DNA of 31,499 bases from Bacillota bacterium (GCA_023399095.1 JAEWQS010000123.1:1-31499); one strand, 5' to 3'; shown: positions 8,332 through 15,847, numbered from the stretch's first letter. A program made the numbers and translations. The notes: generated from the letters alone by a model not told the origin.

Positions 8332-9711
8332 TTATCTTCTGATCTTGTAGCTATACTGGGGCTTTTTGCGCGTGCTGTATCGCTTACGGCGCTTCTTGTT
8401 TACCGTAATTAGCCTGAACACAAGGAACCCGATAAGCACCACGGGGATTAGCAGCCAAAGCCAAATACCGGAATGATCACTCTTTTTGACAAGCTGTTCA
8501 GGTATCGTCGGTGGGAGTGTGGCCACAGCCGTTCCGCCCTTGACGTTGCTCTCCGTGCCTGCCTGAAGCACGTCGCGCGAGGCCACAAGATTACCGGTAT
8601 ATATGACTTCACTTGTTTTTTCGCTCTTGTATGTTACCGTGCCCAGCACCTGATCTTTTACTATCGGTGCCTGCAGTGTAACCGCAGTAAACGCAGGTTC
8701 AATCTGTACACTATCCGAGCCATCCAGCAAATCGCTGGCAATGTCGCTAGGCAATGTCACATAAGTGTCTTCAGAGGGAGTCACAAATTCGAGAAGCCCG
8801 CCTTTTTCATCCGTGGCGGAGCAATTCTCCACGGTTTGCTGCAAAGGCGGCGTACTTTTCAGCACCTCGGAGATCTTCAACGTTTTGTAGTTCGTAAATC
8901 CGAAGTCGAACAGATTTTTGGCATCCGTCCATCTGTCGTCGCCATCATCATACTTGAACAACAGCGCAATGAGACGCATCCCATCCTTGCTGGCCGAAGC
9001 CACAAGGCAATCTTTAGCTTCTGGTGTGGAGCCTGTTTTCATGCCTGTTGCATAGGCGTAGTAGTATTCACTTTCTCCATCCAGCAGCTGATTCGTCGTT
9101 GGATATTCGCGATCATTTTCAGGTAATGTGTAAGTAGCCCTGTCCACAATCTCCATAAATGTGGAGTTCTTCATGGCGGCCCTTGCAAGTATGGCCATGT
9201 CCGTCACGGTCGTATAGTGCTCTTCCTCATGCATGCCGTGCGGCGTCAAAAAATTTGTGTTCGTCATGCCAAGCTCTTTTGCTTTGGCATTCATCATATC
9301 GGCGAAGCCTTCTTCACCACCGCCCAAATGCTCCGCCACGGCTGTTGCCGCGTCGTTGCCGGATTTCATCATCATGGCTGTTAAAAGGTTCTCTAAATTA
9401 ACCTCTTTGCCTTCAGGAAGGTCGCAGGTAGAACCCCCCACGCGATCTGCATGCCCGCTGATTGTGACCGTCTCGCTGAGTTTGCCGCTTTCAATCGCCA
9501 CCAGCAGCGTCATGATTTTGGTCGTGCTGGCAGGCTCAATTCTCTCATTCTCGTTTTCAGACTCAAGCACTCTGCCCGAATCCGCATCGATCAACATCCA
9601 TGCATATCCAGCCGGATCACCTGTAAATTTAGGCTCGGCAGCAAGCGCCGTGCTCGAAAACGCGGCGAATATAAATATTAACACGAACAAAAAAGAAGTG
9701 ACTCTTCTCAA
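8332..9711 (-). CDS. D-alanyl-D-alanine carboxypeptidase (PBP5/DacF type)
   Basis: Low-molecular-weight penicillin-binding protein that removes the terminal D-Ala from peptidoglycan stem peptides outside the cell. All three active-site motifs of the S11 serine peptidase family are present: STTK (Ser62, Lys65), SGN (117-119) and KTG (225-227). A signal peptide ends at ALA|AEP near residue 24. A PBP5-like C-terminal beta domain follows, then one strong membrane helix near the end and a very basic tail (KKRRKRYSTRKK). The start chosen is TTG at 9711, because GGGGAG lies 11 nt upstream and it gives a compact signal peptide. An ATG at 9744 would have its ribosome site touching the codon. Length (459) is slightly above the family norm because of the C-terminal anchor. 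Paralogues such as DacF or DacB (sporulation) cannot be told apart here. Confidence 0.93.
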   Translation of the reverse strand: MRRVTSFLFVLIFIFAAFSSTALAAEPKFTGDPAGYAWMLIDADSGRVLESENENERIEPASTTKIMTLLVAIESGKLSETVTISGHADRVGGSTCDLPEGKEVNLENLLTAMMMKSGNDAATAVAEHLGGGEEGFADMMNAKAKELGMTNTNFLTPHGMHEEEHYTTVTDMAILARAAMKNSTFMEIVDRATYTLPENDREYPTTNQLLDGESEYYYAYATGMKTGSTPEAKDCLVASASKDGMRLIALLFKYDDGDDRWTDAKNLFDFGFTNYKTLKISEVLKSTPPLQQTVENCSATDEKGGLLEFVTPSEDTYVTLPSDIASDLLDGSDSVQIEPAFTAVTLQAPIVKDQVLGTVTYKSEKTSEVIYTGNLVASRDVLQAGTESNVKGGTAVATLPPTIPEQLVKKSDHSGIWLWLLIPVVLIGFLVFRLITVNKKRRKRYSTRKKPQYSYKIRR

Positions 9712-9770
9712 AATACAAACATCTCCCCAACCACCTGTATTCATCTCCCATAAACACAAAGCGCAGTGCC

Positions 9771-9799
9771 AGTATAACAGTTTTGTAACACTTTGTACA
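9771..9799 (-). promoter_or_regulatory. Predicted promoter of the D,D-carboxypeptidase gene
   Basis: Minus strand: TGTACA - 17 nt - TATACT. The predicted start near 9764 leaves a leader of about 50 nt to the TTG at 9711, which argues against the more upstream start codons. Confidence 0.55.
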
Positions 9800-9998
9800 T
9801 ACTAATTAAACAAATTAAACAAAAACCAATGGAACAATTTCCATTTGACAATCGGAGTGTGAATGAATAGTGTAAATTTGATTGTGTTTATCGTTTTTCT
9901 TTAAGGATAAATTATATTGATGTATGAAAATTTACATCTATATTATCATACAGTATTTAAAGCTTTGAATCAATGAAAAAAATGTGAACGATGATTCT

Positions 9999-10655
9999 TT
10001 ATAGTGCCACGCTCAATGCAATGAGTATTTGACTTCCATAATAGGCAAACGTACTCAGCATGCCTACCGTCTTTACCAGACGTCCTCCAAAGCTGTGAAT
10101 TGCGAGCAGCACATCAGAAATGAGGAAGAGTCCACCACCTATCGCTATATAAATAGCAAAAGTTTCGCTTACCTGCGGCGAAAACAGCGTGGAAAAAGCG
10201 CGTGCGGCCATTGCGCAAAGCACCACGGCGTAGAGGTATACAGCCGGATGAAGTTTTTTGAAACGCACGCCGCGCAGACGAAAAGCGGATGCGGCAAGAA
10301 CGATGAATGCCGCAAAAAAAGCGACGTCATAAACAGACAGGGGCACTCTTGTAAAAAGTGCTGCGATATAAAGAAGATGCGTGAACAGAAAACAGACCAT
10401 CCCCCAAGCCAGAAAGCTTAAAGAGCGGTCTGTAAATATCAAGAGCACGTCACCCATAAGCGCAAGACAAAGGCCGATGATAATCAGCGAGAAATACGGC
10501 TCTTCCGCGCTCGTCTGCAGGCTCACACCCACCAGCACAAACATGACGCTGGCTGTCATCTTAAAGAAAATTCGGCTTGAAAGCTTACCACTGTGCCGAA
10601 CAAACGCATAAATACAAGCAAAGATGCCTGTGAGCGCTAAGAACGCATACGGCAC
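9999..10655 (-). CDS. YhhN/TMEM86-family membrane protein (lysoplasmalogenase-like)
   Basis: 218-residue protein with about eight hydrophobic helices. Family marks are seen: MGDVLLIF near residue 67, FLFTHLLYIAALF near 88, ISDVLLAIH near 178, and a final YYGSQILIALS. Members of this family include animal lysoplasmalogenases that cleave the vinyl-ether bond of lysoplasmalogens. Many anaerobic Clostridia make plasmalogens, so such a role would fit, but activity in bacteria is not assured. The start is GTG at 10655, only 20 nt after the stop of the DUF1292 gene, so it is probably the last gene of the ireB-ruvX operon. The ribosome site is weak (AAGGG). Confidence 0.8.
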   Translation of the reverse strand: MPYAFLALTGIFACIYAFVRHSGKLSSRIFFKMTASVMFVLVGVSLQTSAEEPYFSLIIIGLCLALMGDVLLIFTDRSLSFLAWGMVCFLFTHLLYIAALFTRVPLSVYDVAFFAAFIVLAASAFRLRGVRFKKLHPAVYLYAVVLCAMAARAFSTLFSPQVSETFAIYIAIGGGLFLISDVLLAIHSFGGRLVKTVGMLSTFAYYGSQILIALSVAL

Positions 10656-10674
10656 AAGCTATCAACCCTTTCGC

Positions 10675-10977
10675 TTAATCCTGCTTCTTTTCCTCTTCTT
10701 TGCTGCCTTCTTCTTCGTCTTCGTAATAAAGGCGCTCAAACTCTTCCCATACTTGATCGAGGCGGTCTTCGTTCTCAATAGGCACATAGCTGTCGTTGCC
10801 GTCCTCGTCCTCAAGTATCTCCATCAGCAGCACTTCACCGTTCTCAATGTCTTCCATATCTTCCTCGGGAGTTAGTGCCACAAAAAAGCTCTCTTCAAAA
10901 TCGAACGTCATGATGTGCAAAAAGCGTATGTCTTTGCCATCTTCATCAGTGAGTATGACCACATTTTCTTCGTCCAT
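10675..10977 (-). CDS. DUF1292 / UPF0473 family acidic protein (YrzB-like)
   Basis: 100-residue, very acidic protein. The N-terminal half has the DUF1292 pattern (NVVILTDEDGKDIRFLHIMTFDFEESFFVAL and later DEDGNDSYVPIENED). The C-terminus is a charged tail ending in a run of Glu and Lys. The function of the family is unknown. It commonly lies next to ruvX and ireB (as yrzL-yrrK-yrzB in Bacillus subtilis), and the same order is found here. The start is the ATG at 10977 with AAAGGAG 6 nt upstream; a longer in-frame reading exists but includes this ribosome site. Confidence 0.9.
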   Translation of the reverse strand: MDEENVVILTDEDGKDIRFLHIMTFDFEESFFVALTPEEDMEDIENGEVLLMEILEDEDGNDSYVPIENEDRLDQVWEEFERLYYEDEEEGSKEEEKKQD

Positions 10978-11060
10978 AATTGTCTCCTTTGCCAAAACCG
11001 GCATTCTTTATTATGATAAGCCGCGCGTCATTTTATACGCGCAGCAGACCAAGTATGGCA

Positions 11061-11471
11061 TCACGCCCTGTGCGTGTCAAGATAAGCGCTCAAAATATAC
11101 ACGGCTGCCAATTTATCGACAACCTGACGGCGCTTTTTGCGGGATACATCTGCCTCGATAAGCATACGCTCCGCGCTCACTGTCGTAAGCCGCTCGTCCT
11201 GAAATATGACGTGCAAGCCCAACGCTGCCACCTCCGCCATAAATGCGCGGACTTTGACAACCGCCGGCCCTTCGCTCCCGTTCATATTGAGAGGCAGACC
11301 CGCCACAATTTTTGATGCACCCAGCTCGCGCGCTTTGTTTGCAATGTATGCTGCATCGCCTTCACCCTTGCGCGCATACGTTTCCACTCCCTGCGCCGTC
11401 ATTCCAAGCGCGTCCGAAACGGCGATACCGATGCGTTTTTCACCGATGTCCAACCCTAAAATTCTTTCCAT
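11061..11471 (-). CDS. ruvX: Putative pre-16S rRNA nuclease / Holliday junction resolvase-like YqgF
   Basis: 136-residue RNase H-fold protein of the YqgF/RuvX family, thought to act in 5'-end maturation of 16S rRNA (earlier described as a Holliday junction resolvase). Acidic active-site positions are visible: Asp8 in LGLDIGEKRIGIA, the Glu/Asp pair in FQDERLTT, and the aspartate in VDKLAAVYIL. The motif VAGLPLNMNGSEG is typical. Length is normal. The ribosome site AAAGGGG precedes the ATG at 11471. Located between ireB and the DUF1292 gene in the usual order. Confidence 0.95.
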   Translation of the reverse strand: MERILGLDIGEKRIGIAVSDALGMTAQGVETYARKGEGDAAYIANKARELGASKIVAGLPLNMNGSEGPAVVKVRAFMAEVAALGLHVIFQDERLTTVSAERMLIEADVSRKKRRQVVDKLAAVYILSAYLDTHRA

Positions 11472-11571
11472 TCTTTCCCCTTTATGCGATTAAAAAAGGT
11501 CAAACTCAAAAGAGCTTAACCCTTAATACGCTATTTGTGTGACAAAGCAAAAAGTTCGCTTCATAAGCAAA

Positions 11572-11841
11572 TCAGTCTTCCGCCTTTTGCATGTTTTCAA
11601 TGTAGACCTTGACGAACTCTTCCAAAAGCTCGTCCCGTTCCACGCGTTTAATCAAAGACCGCGCATTTTTATAGCTTGTGATGTAAGTGGGATCACCCGA
11701 GATAATATACCCCACAATCTGATTCACAGGATCGTAGCCCTTATCTTTGAGTGCGTCACAAACAAGCCAGATCACTTCTCTTTGCGGATTGTCAAGCTCT
11801 TTCGACAGCGAAAATTTCATTGTTTCATCAAATCCGGACAC
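11572..11841 (-). CDS. ireB: IreB family regulatory phosphoprotein (UPF0297)
   Basis: 89-residue protein matching the IreB/YrzL family (DETMKF, VNQIVGYIISGDPTYITSY, ARSLIKRVERDELLEEFV). In Enterococcus faecalis IreB is a substrate of the PASTA kinase IreK and a negative regulator of cephalosporin resistance. There two N-terminal threonines are phosphorylated; here the threonine of DETMKF is kept, while the first position appears replaced (SGFDET instead of GFTDET). The start is GTG at 11841, 7 nt after AAGGGGGT; the GTG at 11850 lies inside that ribosome site. With this start the length equals the E. faecalis protein. First gene of the ireB-ruvX-DUF1292-YhhN operon. Confidence 0.93.
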   Translation of the reverse strand: MSGFDETMKFSLSKELDNPQREVIWLVCDALKDKGYDPVNQIVGYIISGDPTYITSYKNARSLIKRVERDELLEEFVKVYIENMQKAED

Positions 11842-11867
11842 GTGTTGCACCCCCTTGCTTTGTGCTT

Positions 11868-11896
11868 ATTATATACCATATATGGGCGCTTTTCAA
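11868..11896 (-). promoter_or_regulatory. Strong sigma-A promoter of the ireB-ruvX operon
   Basis: Minus strand: TTGAAA - 17 nt - TATAAT. The -10 is perfect and the -35 matches 5 of 6 positions. Predicted start about 20 nt before the ireB GTG. Confidence 0.85.
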
Positions 11897-11986
11897 ACGC
11901 AATACGCAAACATTTGGTAAACTTTAATAATCGTCACAGTTGTATCACATATTCGTAATGATTGTTATATGAGAAAAAATAAATAT

Positions 11987-12016
11987 CAAAAGCCGGCTAT
12001 TTTATGCCGGCTTTTG
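11987..12016 (-). terminator. Hairpin terminator after the 54-residue peptide gene
   Basis: Perfect 11-bp stem (CAAAAGCCGGC / GCCGGCTTTTG) with an 8-nt loop, ending in CTTTTG and then an A/T-rich tract on the minus strand (ATATTTATTTTTTC). It lies about 54 nt after the small gene's stop. Confidence 0.75.
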
Positions 12017-12069
12017 ACAAACTGCTCCCGTTTATAATCCCACAAAATGTGAAACATTCTTTTGGCCGC

Positions 12070-12234
12070 TTAGCTTCCCGCTTCCGTCATCTTGTCCATT
12101 TGGTTGTTAATCGCTCTGCGTCCCTGACGAATCATACGATTCATACGAGGCTGAATATATGGCATCGCGACCATTGTGGCAGCCGCACCGATTGCACCGC
12201 CCACGATCATGCCCACCAGCAAATTGACTCTCAT
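12070..12234 (-). CDS. Small membrane peptide, 54 aa (YtxH-like pattern)
   Basis: Short gene with a good ribosome site (AAAGGAG, 8-9 nt before the ATG) and a terminator after it, which supports real translation. The peptide starts MRVNLLVGMIVGGAIGA, a glycine-rich hydrophobic helix, then a basic segment (PRMNRMIRQGRR) and a polar helix. This pattern, an N-terminal Gly-rich membrane helix plus a charged tail, is similar to YtxH-type small proteins, but I cannot assign it firmly. It begins 100 nt downstream of iscU and may be co-transcribed with it. Function unknown. Confidence 0.7.
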   Translation of the reverse strand: MRVNLLVGMIVGGAIGAAATMVAMPYIQPRMNRMIRQGRRAINNQMDKMTEAGS

Positions 12235-12333
12235 CTGTCACACTCCTTTCAAGCAGTTCTTGCTACTTGTATTTTGCTCAAGAAGTGGCAAACATATTTA
12301 AGCCGATACGAAAAAAATTTATGCCATAATTCA

Positions 12334-12699
12334 CTATTTTCTCGATTTATAATCTTCAATTGCGGCTTTTATCGCATCTTCAACCATTAATGAGCAATGC
12401 ACCTTTTGATCAGGCAGGCCGCCAAGCTCCGCGACAATATCCGCCTTAGAGAGCACCTCGGCTTCCTCTATTGTTTTGCCCTTCACCATATCTGTCGCAA
12501 TGCTGGACGACGCGATAGCTGCGCAGCATCCATATGTTTTATACTTGATGTCAATTATTCGGCCGTTTCGCACCCTTAGATACATCGACATGGTATCGCC
12601 GCATTCGCTGCTGCCCACTTCGGCATAGCCGTCGGGGCTTTCCATCTCGCCCACGTTGTGCGGATCTTTAAAGTGCTCCAGTACTTTTTCGTTATACAT
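12334..12699 (-). CDS. iscU: Iron-sulfur cluster scaffold IscU/NifU-like
   Basis: 121-residue scaffold on which Fe-S clusters are built from sulfur delivered by IscS. The three ligand cysteines are present: Cys33 (in ECGDTM, followed by Asp35), Cys58 (YGCCAAIASS) and Cys102 (VHCSLMVEDAIKAAI). An extra cysteine (Cys59) sits beside the second one. The LPPVK chaperone-binding motif of Escherichia coli IscU reads LPDQK here. The start is the ATG at 12699 with AAAGGAGG 8-9 nt upstream; it overlaps the iscS stop by 8 nt (ATGTATAA), so the two are translationally coupled. Confidence 0.96.
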   Translation of the reverse strand: MYNEKVLEHFKDPHNVGEMESPDGYAEVGSSECGDTMSMYLRVRNGRIIDIKYKTYGCCAAIASSSIATDMVKGKTIEEAEVLSKADIVAELGGLPDQKVHCSLMVEDAIKAAIEDYKSRK

Positions 12700-13864
12700 G
12701 CTTTTTGCCTCCTTTACGCTGTGCGAAAAGCGGCGATAATGCCTGAAGCCTTTCCACTGCGGCTTTTGTCGTTTGTATGACCATATCAATCTGTTCCACG
12801 TTGTTTTCCCGTCCGATGCTCATGCGCAAAGACCCGCGTGCATCCTCGATGGAAAGGCCCATCGCCCGCAGCACATATGAGGGCTTTAATGAGCCAGACG
12901 AGCAGGCCGAGCCAGTGGATACCGCGATGCCTTCCAGATCGAGAAACGTCATGAGCGCCTCCGCCTCAATGCTGCCGAAAGTCACATTGACGTGCCCAGG
13001 CAGCCGCTCCGCAACGCCGCCGTTAAGCCGTGTTTCGGGCAGCGCCAAAAGGCCATCTGCCAGCCGGTTCGCCAGCATGCGTTCGTGTTTTTCATTTTCC
13101 TGCATCGTTTCCGACGCAAGCTGAGCCGCCGCGCCCATACCCACGATGCCCGGTGTGTTCAGCGTACCCGCGCGGGAGCTTCTTTCCTGCGCACCGCCGT
13201 GCATTAGCCGCCCGAGGGTGACACCCTGCCGTATATAAAGCGCACCAATGCCTTTTGGCCCATAGAACTTATGCGCGCTCATGGATAACAGATCAATATC
13301 CAGTTCGTTCACATCAATGGGCACATGACCCACAGCTTGTACCGCGTCTGTGTGAAAAAGTATGTCGTTCTCGCGCGCGAGTTTACCGATTTGTGCAATG
13401 GGCATCAACACTCCTGTTTCGTTGTTGGCAAACATGACGCTGATGAGCACGGTATCGGGCTGAATGGCCTTTTCCACATCTTTCGCGCTCACGCGCCCCG
13501 TCTCATCGACAGGCAGAAACGTCACGTCGAACCCACGCGACTTCAAATAGTCACACGTATCCAGCACGGCATGGTGTTCCACCGCAGTGGTGATGATATG
13601 CCCCTTGCCCGCAAGCTCCGCGATGCCTTTTATCGCCCAATTGTCGCTCTCTGTGCCGCCCGACGTGAAGTAGATTTCCTCCGTCTTCGTGCCGATAGCT
13701 GCCGCCGTCTGTTCGCGCGCTTTCATGACGGCCTTGTCGGCTGCGCGCCCAAAACCGTGCAGGCTGGACGCGTTTCCGTATGTCTCCTCAAAAAACGGCC
13801 GCATCACGTCCAGCACACGCTTGTCCGTATACGTGGTTGCGGCATGATCCAAATAAATTCCCAT
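12692..13864 (-). CDS. iscS: Cysteine desulfurase IscS/NifS family
   Basis: 390-residue PLP enzyme that removes sulfur from cysteine to feed Fe-S cluster assembly and other thio-modifications. Class V aminotransferase marks are clear: N-terminal YLDHAATT, EHHA with the PLP-stacking His, the PLP lysine Lys199 in SAHKFYGPKG, and the catalytic cysteine Cys321 in STGSACSSGS. This is a group I (NifS/IscS-like) enzyme. The start is the ATG at 13864 with AAGGTG 6 nt upstream; it begins 2 nt after the iscR stop. It overlaps iscU by 8 nt. Confidence 0.97.
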   Translation of the reverse strand: MGIYLDHAATTYTDKRVLDVMRPFFEETYGNASSLHGFGRAADKAVMKAREQTAAAIGTKTEEIYFTSGGTESDNWAIKGIAELAGKGHIITTAVEHHAVLDTCDYLKSRGFDVTFLPVDETGRVSAKDVEKAIQPDTVLISVMFANNETGVLMPIAQIGKLARENDILFHTDAVQAVGHVPIDVNELDIDLLSMSAHKFYGPKGIGALYIRQGVTLGRLMHGGAQERSSRAGTLNTPGIVGMGAAAQLASETMQENEKHERMLANRLADGLLALPETRLNGGVAERLPGHVNVTFGSIEAEALMTFLDLEGIAVSTGSACSSGSLKPSYVLRAMGLSIEDARGSLRMSIGRENNVEQIDMVIQTTKAAVERLQALSPLFAQRKGGKKHV

Positions 13865-13866
13865 GA

Positions 13867-14316
13867 TTAACACCTTATATTTTTTGCCTGCGGATGCTGC
13901 TCCGCAAGCCTTTTTTCATCGTCTAGCATATCCTGCAGAGATATGCCTTCCACCACGGCACTTATGCCATCGTATATGCGCTGCCATATCGCGTGCGCCG
14001 TGCATGCGTTCGCATTTTCGCAATCCGTGCCGCCGCACACACAGTCCGCCGGAGCCAACTCTCCCTCGAGCGCTGTCAGCACGCTGCCTACTGAAATATC
14101 CTTGGGCTCATATCTCAAAACATAGCCGCCGCCCGCGCCGCGCGTGCTCCCCACGAGCCCCGCGCTTTTGAGCATCGGAAATATCTGCTCCAGATACTGC
14201 TCGCTCAAAGCTTGCTGCGCCGCGATTTGCCTTAGGCTCAGCGGCCCGCTGCCCCAAGCCTTGGCAAGCTCAAACATCGCGCGAAGACCATAGCGGCCTT
14301 TTGTGGAAATGATCAC
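13867..14316 (-). CDS. iscR: Rrf2/IscR-type Fe-S cluster regulator
   Basis: 149-residue winged-helix regulator of the Rrf2 family. The N-terminus (STKGRYGLRAMFELA) and the recognition helix/wing region (LSEQYLEQIFPMLKSAGLV, RGAGGGYVL) are typical. Four cysteines follow at 92, 94, 99 and 105; three cysteines in this region hold the [2Fe-2S] cluster in IscR. It should sense Fe-S status and control its own operon. The start is GTG at 14316, 5 nt after GGAGG. The family's conserved N-terminus begins exactly there, so a longer reading is unlikely. First gene of iscR-iscS-iscU. Confidence 0.95.
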   Translation of the reverse strand: MIISTKGRYGLRAMFELAKAWGSGPLSLRQIAAQQALSEQYLEQIFPMLKSAGLVGSTRGAGGGYVLRYEPKDISVGSVLTALEGELAPADCVCGGTDCENANACTAHAIWQRIYDGISAVVEGISLQDMLDDEKRLAEQHPQAKNIRC

Positions 14317-14328
14317 TGTCTCCTCCAA

Positions 14329-14353
14329 AAATCCGAGCTTTTTTGTCGGATTT
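14329..14353 (-). promoter_or_regulatory. Candidate IscR/Rrf2 operator
   Basis: Perfect inverted repeat AAATCCGA - N9 - TCGGATTT, 25 bp in total. It abuts the -10 box and covers the predicted start site near 14347. The 25-bp length and place fit an Rrf2-family dimer site and autoregulation; a leader hairpin is the alternative. Confidence 0.6.
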
Positions 14354-14382
14354 ATGATATGACAAGAAAAGCGGTTTGTCAA
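14354..14382 (-). promoter_or_regulatory. Sigma-A promoter of iscR-iscS-iscU
   Basis: Minus strand: TTGACA - 17 nt - TATCAT. The -35 is a perfect consensus match. Confidence 0.85.
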
Positions 14383-14420
14383 TAGCTCTTTGAACTCATA
14401 ATATTTTATACAGTTTGTAT

Positions 14421-14449
14421 AAAAAACGCACCGATGCGCTCGATGCGTT
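14421..14449 (-). terminator. Terminator after the two membrane-protein genes
   Basis: Minus strand: AACGCATCGA - GCGCA - TCGGTGCGTT - TTTT. The 10-bp stem has one G-U pair. It lies 16 nt after the stop of the 230-residue membrane protein and separates it from the iscR promoter. Confidence 0.88.
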
Positions 14450-14465
14450 GCGTGCTAATTTTGTT

Positions 14466-15158
14466 TTAAATGCTGTCGGCAAACTCGTTTCTCTTTCGCA
14501 TCCGAAAACTCCTGTCGTCATCCAAACGGCTCGACAATAGCTGTCCTGACGCCGTCCAGTAAAACTGGACGAAGAGCCCAAGCCCCATCAGCACCAGCGC
14601 CACGCCGCCAATCAGATATGCGTTGGAAATGATGAAGGACTCAAGCGGGATAAGCAAATTGCCGTATGCGACGAAGCTTGCCGCATTGACACCCACAAGA
14701 TACAGATATAATCCAATATAAGCTGCGCCGCATCCTCCGAGAACGGCGGTGGTAATCACGGTTCCGATACGCTGATACGCCACCGTGAGCAGAGCCGCGA
14801 CAACGGAAACCGTGAGACAGATGGGATAAATAAGCGGCATATTCTGAACACCCAAGGCATAGACGACAAAAGCAGCAAATGTGCCGCCCGCAGCCAGTCC
14901 CGTAAAAAAGCTCGCAAAACGTTTGAAGAAGAACAGCATCAGATAGATCGCGATGGCGCTGCCGCAGAAAAACAGCCAAGTGCTTATCACATCAAGACGC
15001 AGCTGATCGTATACGAAAAGATAAAGCAGCCCTTCAAACAGGGCAAGCCCGCTGAACGGCAGCAAAAACCGTGCAAGCTTGTACCCAAAAAAGCATTGCA
15101 ATAAACAAACTATCAGCGCCGCACAGCCGCAGATCAATATCACAAGAGATGAATTCAT
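14466..15158 (-). CDS. Multi-pass membrane protein, 230 aa (DUF4203/TMEM198-like)
   Basis: About seven hydrophobic helices fill residues 5-205, followed by a polar, basic tail (SSRLDDDRSFRMRKRNEF) likely in the cytoplasm. The pattern CFFGYKLARFLLPFSGLALFEG near the N-terminus resembles the DUF4203/TMEM198 fold, and the next gene upstream has a matching CFFGNRWLKVILAIYGFAAG. The two proteins are probably diverged paralogues acting together. The ribosome site is GGGGGA, 9 nt from the ATG. The gene begins 14 nt after its neighbour's stop. No known transport or catalytic motif is seen. Confidence 0.75.
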   Translation of the reverse strand: MNSSLVILICGCAALIVCLLQCFFGYKLARFLLPFSGLALFEGLLYLFVYDQLRLDVISTWLFFCGSAIAIYLMLFFFKRFASFFTGLAAGGTFAAFVVYALGVQNMPLIYPICLTVSVVAALLTVAYQRIGTVITTAVLGGCGAAYIGLYLYLVGVNAASFVAYGNLLIPLESFIISNAYLIGGVALVLMGLGLFVQFYWTASGQLLSSRLDDDRSFRMRKRNEFADSI

Positions 15159-15172
15159 GGCCTTTTCCCCCG

Positions 15173-15775
15173 TTAACGTTTTTTGCCGGACAGCTGCACA
15201 ATCAGACCGCCGATGAACAGCACCCCAAGAGCCACAAGATATACCGTTGACGAATAAGCGCTGTATGTGGCCTGCGGGTCATAAAGCACGAGAGACTGCG
15301 TCCGTATGCCGCCCACAATCGAATCCACAAACTGCGCAAGCGCCGAAGCACCGATAAACGATGTGAATATCGCGATGAATATGCGTTTATAGTTGAGCGT
15401 CAGCGCGCCCAACAAGCAGCATATGACAAGCGCGGGTAAATACACATACCAGCTTAGAATATTCAATGCCAGCACATCGATCAGCAGCAGGCAAAGCAGC
15501 AGGCCGCCGCCAAAGCCGATGCAGAACACGCCAAAATACAGCAGGAACACGAAAAGCAGCGCGCCCACAACACCCGCACCCAAGCTGGCCAGCAGCAAGG
15601 TGGTGCCGCCAAGCGACATAAATATGGGAAGCAGTGTATTCGCAAGCAGAAATCCTGCCGCAAAACCATATATCGCAAGAATTACCTTGAGCCATCTGTT
15701 GCCGAAGAAACAGAACACAACACCCAACGCAAGATCGATTATCAGCACAAGTATAAAAATCAATTGGCTATCCAT
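15173..15775 (-). CDS. Multi-pass membrane protein, 200 aa (DUF4203/TMEM198-like)
   Basis: Seven or so hydrophobic helices with glycine-rich stretches (FGVFCIGFGGGLLLC). The N-terminal motif CFFGNRWLKVILAIYGFAAG is the best match to the DUF4203/TMEM198 pattern. The C-terminus is short and basic (SGKKR). The start is the ATG at 15775 with GGGGAGGG 5 nt upstream. It precedes a related membrane-protein gene by 14 nt. A hetero-oligomeric membrane complex is plausible, but the function is unknown. Confidence 0.75.
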   Translation of the reverse strand: MDSQLIFILVLIIDLALGVVFCFFGNRWLKVILAIYGFAAGFLLANTLLPIFMSLGGTTLLLASLGAGVVGALLFVFLLYFGVFCIGFGGGLLLCLLLIDVLALNILSWYVYLPALVICCLLGALTLNYKRIFIAIFTSFIGASALAQFVDSIVGGIRTQSLVLYDPQATYSAYSSTVYLVALGVLFIGGLIVQLSGKKR

Positions 15776-15847
15776 AAACACCCTCCCCGCATGTATTTTA
15801 CCACACGGAAAATACAAACACAATTGTTTGATATAACCACCGCATCA

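Noticed and set aside
9840..9875. TTGACA on the plus strand between the carboxypeptidase and YhhN genes
   Set aside because: The -10 at the right spacing is poor (TAGTGT) and no plus-strand gene follows.
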